A DNA stretch of 64,000 nucleotides. Source: Diplosphaera chodatii. Its lineage: Eukaryota > Chlorophyta > Trebouxiophyceae > Prasiolales > Stichococcaceae. The notes beneath the pieces are model-generated. The model had not been told where the DNA came from. It searched no databases and saw only the letters and a list, made by a program, of their open reading frames with translations. The stretch spans positions 496,001-560,000 of the forward strand of contig JAALGY010000031.1 in NCBI GenBank assembly GCA_032358165.1, given 5' to 3'. The position numbers were made by a program, and so were the translations under genes. Positions 61,301-64,000 of the stretch are shown in pieces (within the stretch, counting starts at the first letter, position 1; every line of letters begins with the position of its first letter).

Positions 61301-64000
61301 ACTGCCTCCTGCTCAGCCGACTCTGGTGCCACGTAGGCAACGAGCGCAGCATTGGGGCTGTCGCCGTCCTGCAGCACCACTGCCGCGCTCTGCACGCCAG
61401 CGACTGCTGACACCACTGCCTCGATCTCGCCCAGCTCCACCCGGAAGCCGCGCAGCTGCACCTGGCCGTCCTTGCGGCCGAAGAAGCGGTTGGTGCCGTT
61501 GGGCAGCCACATGACGGTGTCGCCGGTGCGGTACATGCGGTCATAGTACTTGCTGTCGCTGCGCAGCTTGAAGGGGTTGGGCAGGAAGGCGGCCTCTGTC
61601 AGGTCTGGGCGCCCGACATAGCCGCGCGCCACGCCGGGACCACACACGAACAGCTCGCCAGGCACGCCGAGTGGGCACGGCTGCAGCGTGGCTGAGTCCA
61701 GCACGTAGTGCCGCATGTTGGTGAGCGCCCTGAACCACACAGTAGGCCTGCTTAGGATGGTGCACGAGATGCACATGGTTCCAATGAAGACATAGGCAGA
61801 TATGAATCAGACAGCTCTGGGATGCATGTGAGCTTACCCCCCAATCGGAACAGTAACAGCCGTGGCAAAGTCGTTGATCGGGAAAGAAGTGGTGCACACG
61901 GATGCCTCAGTAGGACCTGCGCACACCCACGACTACTCAGTGGACATGCAACATGCTTGGCACTGTGTGGCTGCATGTCTTTGCTGTTGCAGAGGTTTTT
62001 TTCAGCAACTCTAGGCAGGCAAGCAGCCAGATCAGGATCCAGATGCGCACCGTAGATGTTGTAGATGGCGGCACTTGGTGCTGCTGCCAGCATCGCGGCC
62101 ACTGCTTTGGGCCGCACCGCTTCACCGCCGACGCTTACATGGCGCAGGCTGCTCAGCAGCGGCTTCCCACCGCACGCCTCAAGCAGTGGCTGACATACTG
62201 ACGGCACAAAGCTGGTGCTCACAATGCTGTGCTGCTGGATCAGCGCAGCCACAGCTTCCACGTCCTTCAGCTGCTGAGATGGCGCCACGACTATGGAGCA
62301 GCCCGCGGCTACGCCAACCCAGAAGTCGAGGACATGCACATCTGCAAGCAGACGACAGCATGCCAGAGGTGTTAGCCAAGTGGCCAAGCTGTGCAAATTG
62401 ACTGCCAAATGCCATCGACAAGCATGCTTCCTGTGCAACATAGCAAAAACTGCGCTCACCGAAGTTTAGCGCCATCCAGTTGAGCATCTTGTCGCCGGCA
62501 GCAATGCCCGCTTGCTTCAGCTCGCCAAGCTTATGGGCAATCACGTTGGCCACGCCGCAGTGCTGCACACAGATGCCCTTCGGCTTGCCAGTGGAGCCTG
62601 AAGCAGAGCAGAAGCACACTCCTGGGTCAATCATGGAAGCTGAAATTTGCAGCCTGGGGTTGCAGCCCAGCAATGCACGTCCCCCACAATGGTTTCACAT
62701 GAGCTGCATCATTGAGCCCACCAGATGTGAACATCAGGTAGACGGCGCTGTCACTGCCGCTGCGTGGCGCTGGGTTGCTGGGGCTGAGGTCGGAGAACTG
62801 ACGCCAGGCTGGCTCTGCCACAAGCATAGTCAAGGCCGGCAGGCTGTCACGGATGCCAGCCAGAGCAGGGCTGACGAGCAGCACCCTGGCCCCGGACTGC
62901 TGCAGCACCTCAGCAAGGCGTCCTGCTGGCAGTGTGTGATCGATGGGCTGATAGCAGCCTGTGCAAAGAGGGCATGTATAGGACATGGTCAACTGCAGTA
63001 CTGTCATACAGCAGCATCCGAGCCACTGGATAGCAAGCTGCAACCCTGCAGTGGTTGCACTTCCACAGCATCACATGCTGCCATGTAAGTAAGCTGCCAA
63101 AGCCAGTGCAGCTTGCTCACCTCCAGCCTTCAAGACGGCGATCAGTGCGATGTACGCCTCGAGGCACTTGTCCATCAGCACCGCGACAGGGACGTCTGCG
63201 TCAACGCCGTTGCTGACCAGGTGCCGGGCGAGGCGGTTGGCTGCACGGTTGACCTCGCTGTATGTCAGGCTGCTGCCACTGGTGCTGTCGATGAGGCAGG
63301 TGACCTGTGGCGTTGCAGCCGCCTGGCGCTCGAAGTAGTGGTGAACACACAGCGTGGGCGGCGGCCCAGCGGTGTCATTGAAGGTGTGCAGCACCAGCTG
63401 CTGCTCCTCCGCAGACAGGAAGCCAAGGCTGCTCAGTGGTGCCTCTGGCTGCGCTGTCACTGCTGACAGCAGGTTGCTGAGGTGCTGGGCCATACGCTCC
63501 ATCGTTGCTGTGTCAAACAAATCTGTAGAGTACTGCAGAATGCCCACAACGCCGTCATCCCTGCAACGCAAATGCGCACAGTAATCACACTGTGCAACAT
63601 GCATGATGACTGACCATGCTCAAGCTTGAGGTTACTCACACTTCCACATGTGAGAGTACCTGAGGGTGATGTCCACCAGCAGGTCGGTGAAGACCTGCCC
63701 GCTGCACTCCGGGTGGATAGTGTCCGCCTGCAGCGCTCCCCAGCGCTGTGTGTCGCCACCAGCGACTGTTCCGCCGGGGTTGTCGACAATCAGCATGACC
63801 TGCAGCCAGGCACAGATGGTTGGGTCGTTTTGTCGTCCTTTGTTGTAGGAATACGTACAAACAAGATCATGCAAACTACACGCATTGAGTCCACTCTGCG
63901 CCCATGGAGCAAGGTGAGCGGCACCTGGTAGATGGGGGTGAATGCTGCACTGCGGAACACGCCCAGGGCCTCGACGACCTTGGCGAATGGCGTGCTGCCG
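1..64000 (-). CDS. Giant modular non-ribosomal peptide synthetase, internal part (14 modules; both ends outside the window)
   Basis: The gene fills the window on the minus strand. I traced 166 exons, about 44.8 kb of coding sequence or 14,900 residues, arranged as a C-domain tail plus A-T, twelve complete C-A-T modules, and a final C-A. Motifs repeat in every module: C1 split by an intron ([11 protein letters not shown]), HHxxx[20 protein letters not shown] (YGPSE in w6), YxTGD (YRSGD in w7), GFRxELGE or a variant, and the A10 Lys; a GGNSL phosphopantetheine site follows in w1 to w13. All 13 T-to-C junctions splice in frame, so I see no boundary between separate genes. Each complete module sums to a multiple of three. 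No epimerase, thioesterase, reductase or other tailoring domain is visible. The protein is probably cytosolic and needs a phosphopantetheinyl transferase. The product is unknown. A gene caller may split this into several models. Confidence 0.93.
3617..3744 (-). other. GC-AG intron in w14 (before the HHxxxDG exon)
   Basis: ATGGAG is followed by GCAAGT, the classical GC-donor sequence. Sister modules read GGAG/GTATGC or GGAG/GTGAGT at this place. The GT four bases on would shift the frame. Confidence 0.8.
5145..5284 (-). repeat. Shared intron, copy in w13
   Basis: Third copy, 14 to 19 kb from the other two and separated from them by the P6 and P1 modules w11 and w12. The other introns of w13's A domain do not match those of w9 or w10. 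Confidence 0.85.
7244..7442 (-). other. GC-AG intron in w13 (after the C-domain TPVYQ)
   Basis: TACCAG is followed by GCACGC, the same donor hexamer as at the w7-w8 junction. All other modules have TACCAG/GT or TATCAG/GT here. This intron also carries the AT-rich repeat. Confidence 0.7.
7303..7395. repeat. AT-rich imperfect tandem repeat inside an intron of w13
   Basis: On the plus strand the unit ATTGGCAATAT recurs about six to seven times with small changes (ATTGGCAACAT, TATTATTGGC). It sits in the 199-base intron 7442-7244, the longest intron in the window, and is the only clearly AT-rich stretch I found. Confidence 0.9.
8944..13655 (-). other. NRPS module w12: C (class CY, unsplit core exon), A (pocket P1), T
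   Basis: Exons 13655-13521, 13418-13265, 13148-13069, 12969-12280, 12120-11978, 11868-11432, 11293-11057, 10935-10798, 10687-10397, 10275-10197, 10090-9571, 9460-9305, 9192-8944 (3309 nt, 1103 residues). The C domain has [10 protein letters not shown] near 12.92 kb, YRDVAAWQR and VGTPYANR, all in one 690-nt exon that is split into 417 and 273 nt in ten of the other modules. That exon is visibly more GC-rich than its surroundings. The A domain runs from about 11.69 to 9.45 kb with pocket P1 (DVLSSGIVC plus Lys), [10 protein letters not shown] split by an intron, YNIYGPTE, MYRTGD and NGKVNRRSLP. T is VGGNSLQTG, Ser near 9.18 kb, with the GWLFTHQT tail. Confidence 0.91.
12280..12969 (-). other. 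Unsplit, very GC-rich core C-domain exon of w12
   Basis: A 690-nt exon covers the HHAFTDGW motif through to NPVYQ. Its length equals 417 + 273, the two exons used at this place in most modules, so it differs by the clean absence of one intron. Long runs of C and G (for example GCGGCGGCGCCC on the plus strand near 12.71 kb) set its composition apart from its neighbours. Confidence 0.85.
13784..18845 (-). other. NRPS module w11: C (class CY), A (pocket P6, most divergent), T
   Basis: Exons 18845-18711, 18598-18439, 18329-18250, 18153-17995, 17879-17349, 17237-17104, 16980-16680, 16562-16476, 16363-16084, 15986-15840, 15735-15593, 15498-15359, 15251-15171, 15080-14782, 14649-14432, 14288-14136, 14017-13784 (3282 nt, 1094 residues). 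With 17 exons this is the most interrupted module. The C domain has [10 protein letters not shown] near 18.11 kb. It lacks the intron found between ALQ and VLL elsewhere and has a private intron at 17994-17880. The A domain (about 16.80-14.28 kb) has [39 protein letters not shown] (most have ELGEIEAV) and NGKIDRRSLP. The pocket is DMLTEGLVI plus Lys, with an acidic residue at position 299. T is LGGNSLAAG, Ser near 14.00 kb. The C-A linker exon ends at a GC donor (17104). Confidence 0.88.
16981..17103 (-). other. GC-AG intron in w11 (C-A linker)
   Basis: The exon ends AGCAG and the intron starts GCATGT. A GT eight bases further would leave the wrong phase. The same intron in w8 starts AGCAG/GT. 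Confidence 0.65.
19613..19752 (-). repeat. Shared intron, copy in w10
   Basis: Second copy of the intron at 24253-24115; it keeps the TAGTCATAAGCGGGGC segment in full where the w9 copy lacks two bases. Same position and phase in the A domain. Confidence 0.85.
20316..20436 (-). repeat. Intron shared by neighbours w9 and w10 (w10 copy)
   Basis: Partner of 24978-24860, with small indels. Both lie between the FQ exon (A4 region) and the VIMDTC exon of a P2 A domain. Confidence 0.75.
24115..24253 (-). repeat. Shared intron, copy in w9 (between GPTE exon and GRADAQV exon)
   Basis: This intron is nearly the same as 19752-19613 and 5284-5145. On the plus strand the common core includes GCATAATCTAG-CATAAGCGGGG and CCATGGCTGCATGACTGCTG. 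The equivalent introns of the P2 modules w2 (56965-56841) and w4 (47619-47483) are unrelated by eye. It is spliced from CTGAG/GTGAGG to TGCAG/GTACG. Confidence 0.85.
24860..24978 (-). repeat. Intron shared by neighbours w9 and w10 (w9 copy)
   Basis: Similar along most of its length to 20436-20316; common plus-strand pieces include CCATCAGTCACCTT, CAGACATGACA and TGTCGGTTCTGA. The matching introns in w2, w4 and w13 differ. Confidence 0.75.
27955..32470 (-). other. NRPS module w8: C (class CY), A (pocket P5), T
   Basis: Exons 32470-32336, 32234-32072, 31952-31873, 31782-31366, 31233-30961, 30849-30698, 30590-29869, 29745-29498, 29381-29164, 29068-28826, 28725-28449, 28347-27955 (3321 nt, 1107 residues). 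The C domain has [30 protein letters not shown] near 31.73 kb, VDYAVWQR and VGTPYAKR. The A domain runs from about 30.41 to 28.34 kb: [46 protein letters not shown] and NGKVDRRSLP. The pocket is DLLSNGAVI plus Lys. YG and PTE sit in one exon, unlike all P1 and P2 modules. T follows A10 without an intron (LGGNSLSTG, Ser near 28.19 kb) and has the AWLFTHQT tail. The exon ending at 28826 is followed by a GC donor (AAG/GCAAGC). w14 is its closest relative. Confidence 0.91.
28726..28825 (-). other. GC-AG intron in w8 (between A7 and A8)
   Basis: The donor AAAG/GCAAGC is a good match to the known GC-donor consensus. The equivalent w14 exon ends CAGAG/GTCAGC, so a GT to GC change in one copy explains it. 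Confidence 0.8.
32471..32639 (-). other. GC-AG intron at the w7-w8 junction
   Basis: SYEQ ends GAGCAG, followed by GCACGC. The closest GT, seven bases on, would break the frame. The acceptor is TGCAG/GAGC. Confidence 0.7.
32640..37121 (-). other. NRPS module w7: C (class CY), A (pocket P4, unique), T
   Basis: Exons 37121-36987, 36867-36714, 36600-36521, 36388-35984, 35870-35598, 35443-35313, 35190-34500, 34389-34129, 34018-33883, 33762-33438, 33306-32640 (3258 nt, 1086 residues). The C domain opens [20 protein letters not shown], has [10 protein letters not shown] near 36.35 kb, FADYAAWQ and VGTPFANR, and closely resembles w10 C. The A domain runs from about 35.01 to 33.03 kb with [33 protein letters not shown] (Ser for Thr in A7) and [10 protein letters not shown]. 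The pocket reads D-A-L-A-T-G-A-V-L plus Lys. T is MGGNSLQAG, Ser near 32.87 kb. The exon starting at 34018 is shortened at its 5' side relative to P2 modules, leaving an out-of-frame V-M-D-T-S remnant in the intron. The intron after 32640 needs a GC donor. Confidence 0.9.
37122..37244 (-). other. GC-AG intron at the w6-w7 junction
   Basis: SFQQ ends CAGCAG and is followed by GCGAGA; the acceptor before EQFYQLW is normal (ACAG/GAGC). No nearby GT keeps the frame. Eleven of the other twelve T-C junctions use GT. Confidence 0.7.
37245..41760 (-). other. NRPS module w6: C (class CX), A (pocket P3, unique), T
   Basis: Exons 41760-41626, 41520-41290, 41176-40760, 40647-40375, 40271-40135, 40019-39298, 39186-38939, 38789-38651, 38546-38465, 38359-38117, 38022-37746, 37622-37245 (3282 nt, 1094 residues). 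The C domain is a near copy of w4 C and also has HHSITDV (near 41.13 kb). The A domain (about 39.84-37.61 kb) is different: [26 protein letters not shown] (Ser for the usual Thr), IYKTGD, and [13 protein letters not shown] where others have GRKDG. Its pocket is DMLNQGICI plus Lys. A10 is NGKVDRRSLP. The last exon joins A10 to T with no intron before LGGNSLQAG (Ser near 37.46 kb). The T tail VWVMECQT is of the CY-preceding kind although the A C-terminal part resembles P1/P5. The intron after 37245 needs a GC donor. Confidence 0.9.
40760..44773 (-). repeat. A-T-C block copied together with its introns (copy in w5/w6)
   Basis: Partner of 54149-50141. Both ends fall near domain borders: the start of the first A-domain exon and the end of the main C-domain exon. 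This is the youngest-looking duplication in the window because intron sequence has had little time to diverge. Confidence 0.8.
41863..46722 (-). other. NRPS module w5: C (class CY), A (pocket P1), T
   Basis: Exons 46722-46588, 46440-46278, 46161-46082, 45973-45557, 45434-45162, 45054-44903, 44773-44334, 44184-43948, 43839-43702, 43588-43298, 43170-43092, 42987-42468, 42379-42224, 42111-41863 (3330 nt, 1110 residues). Every exon has exactly the same length as its counterpart in w3. The C domain has [20 protein letters not shown] and [10 protein letters not shown] (near 45.92 kb). The A domain runs from about 44.59 to 42.37 kb with pocket P1 (DVLSSGIVC plus Lys), YNIYGPTE, MYRTGD and NGKVDRRSLP. 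T has IGGNSLQTG, Ser near 42.10 kb. One oddity: the linker before A has FNRTAG where other P1 modules read FNDTAG. This is the second copy of w3 in the tandem duplication. Confidence 0.92.
46816..51137 (-). other. NRPS module w4: C (class CX), A (pocket P2), T
   Basis: Exons 51137-51003, 50900-50670, 50557-50141, 50031-49759, 49652-49516, 49408-48721, 48604-48341, 48228-48090, 47941-47620, 47482-46816 (3273 nt, 1091 residues). The C domain opens [20 protein letters not shown]; its catalytic motif near 50.51 kb reads HHSITDV, so the usual Gly after Asp is Val, as in w6. The A domain (about 49.23-47.21 kb) has [30 protein letters not shown] and [10 protein letters not shown], giving pocket P2 (DGMMAGCVM plus Lys). 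T reads MGGNSLQAG with Ser near 47.04 kb and the VWVLECQT tail. The head-to-tail duplication boundary falls in the intron 49515-49409, at the C-to-A linker of this module. Confidence 0.92.
50141..54149 (-). repeat. A-T-C block copied together with its introns (copy in w3/w4)
   Basis: Here introns as well as exons match the block 44773-40760. Examples are the intron 51848-51761 versus 42467-42380 (about one difference by eye, CTGTGAA[C/T]GGACAATC on the plus strand), the intron 53327-53220 versus 43947-43840 (a handful of differences) and 50669-50558 versus 41289-41177. Outside the block, for example 54534-54424 versus 45161-45055, the introns are no longer alike by eye. Confidence 0.8.
51242..56068 (-). 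other. NRPS module w3: C (class CY), A (pocket P1), T
   Basis: Exons 56068-55934, 55800-55638, 55526-55447, 55337-54921, 54807-54535, 54423-54272, 54149-53710, 53564-53328, 53219-53082, 52968-52678, 52550-52472, 52368-51849, 51760-51605, 51490-51242 (3330 nt, 1110 residues). The C domain opens [20 protein letters not shown] and has [10 protein letters not shown] near 55.29 kb, followed by [16 protein letters not shown] and [10 protein letters not shown]. The A domain runs from about 53.97 to 51.75 kb. Pocket Asp235 is assembled across the intron that joins NF to VHVLDFW. The pocket is P1 (DVLSSGIVC plus Lys). A10 NGKVDRRSLP is split by an intron after NGK. T has IGGNSLQTG, Ser near 51.48 kb, with the AWLFMHQT tail. 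Exons and introns from the A domain onward are almost the same as in w5. Confidence 0.92.
59330..59441 (-). other. GC-AG intron in w2 (ALQ to VLL position)
   Basis: The exon ends CTACAG and the intron starts GCAGGC. Other modules split at this place have CAG/GT. The next downstream GT would shift the frame, so the GC donor is the frame-keeping choice. The acceptor is GACAG/GTGCTG. Confidence 0.7.
60224..60254. repeat. Short direct repeat in an intron of w2
   Basis: AGAAGCCCTTGTTT occurs twice with a 17-base step inside the intron 60317-60214. Probably slippage; no function is implied. Confidence 0.8.
60575..64000 (-). other. NRPS module w1: C-domain tail, A (pocket P1), T
   Basis: Exons 64000-63925 (partial), 63799-63660, 63560-63121, 62958-62722, 62597-62460, 62341-62051, 61916-61838, 61729-61210, 61085-60930, 60817-60575. 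The first exon holds only the end of a C domain ([10 protein letters not shown]). The A domain runs from about 63.4 kb (FNDTAGPPP) to 61.07 kb. Its A3 loop [10 protein letters not shown] is split by an intron after TSG, A5 reads NIYGPTE, A7 MYRTGD, and A10 NGKVDRNSLP is split after NGK. The pocket reads D-V-L-S-S-G-I-V-C plus the A10 Lys. Asp235 argues for an alpha-amino acid substrate; I do not recognise the code. The T domain carries VGGNSLQT with its Ser near 60.81 kb, and its tail (AWLFVHQT) is of the kind that precedes class CX C domains. Confidence 0.9.

Noticed and set aside
1..64000. Many short bacterial genes or a decayed bacterial NRPS pseudogene with frameshifts
   Set aside because: Every break has a GT-AG or GC-AG intron that restores the frame, and all twelve complete modules sum to a multiple of three with their core motifs kept. 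Decay would not give this.
1..64000. Module junctions as gene boundaries
   Set aside because: At all 13 junctions the intron splits the C1 motif itself (SFQQ or SYEQ / EQF), so cutting there would destroy a C domain. No stop codon or polyadenylation context was seen.
1..64000. Epimerase, thioesterase, methyltransferase, cyclase or polyketide domains
   Set aside because: I looked between each T and the next C and inside each A domain between A7 and A10. Spacing is constant and no extra domain fits.

Overview
The whole window lies inside one gene: a very large modular non-ribosomal peptide synthetase (NRPS) read on the minus strand, with its start beyond the right edge and its stop beyond the left edge. 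It looks like nuclear DNA of a eukaryote. The coding sequence is cut by about 165 short introns (mean near 116 bases, mostly GTGAG...TGCAG), yet the protein is clearly NRPS with bacterial-style condensation (C), adenylation (A) and thiolation (T) domains. GC-rich, CAG/CTGCAG-rich coding sequence and this intron style fit a green microalga, probably a trebouxiophyte; that assignment is an inference of moderate confidence. No second gene, tRNA, rRNA, transposon or CRISPR array was seen. No gap between exons exceeds 200 bases, so there is no intergenic stretch to describe.

Transcription runs from base 64000 to base 1. I call the modules w1 to w14 in that order. w1 (64000-60575) starts in the tail of a C domain. 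w2 to w13 are complete C-A-T modules of 1086 to 1110 residues. w14 (4381-1) runs out of the window just before its T domain. I traced 166 exons. In each of the twelve complete modules the exon lengths sum to a multiple of three with no stop, which is a strong internal check. Visible coding sequence is about 44.8 kb, near 14,900 residues. No epimerase, methyltransferase, reductase or thioesterase domain is present, and no start or stop codon belongs to the gene here.

The enzyme should work as an assembly line: each A domain activates an amino acid, loads it on the Ser of the next GGNSL motif in T, and the following C domain joins it to the growing chain. Reading the ten pocket positions by eye against GrsA gives only six A-domain types for 14 modules: P1 DVLSSGIVCK, P2 DGMMAGCVMK, P3 DMLNQGICIK, P4 DALATGAVLK, P5 DLLSNGAVIK and P6 DMLTEGLVIK. 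The order is P1-P2-P1-P2-P1-P3-P4-P5-P2-P2-P6-P1-P2-P5. The product segment is therefore at least 14 residues with a repeated P1-P2 pattern. I cannot name the residues.

The gene also records its own growth: a head-to-tail duplication of a two-module unit of about 9.35 kb (w2A-w4C and w4A-w6C), an A-T-C block copied with its introns, a 140-base intron shared by w9, w10 and w13, and two classes of C domain that follow the upstream (donor) A domain without exception. Seven introns need a GC donor to keep frame.
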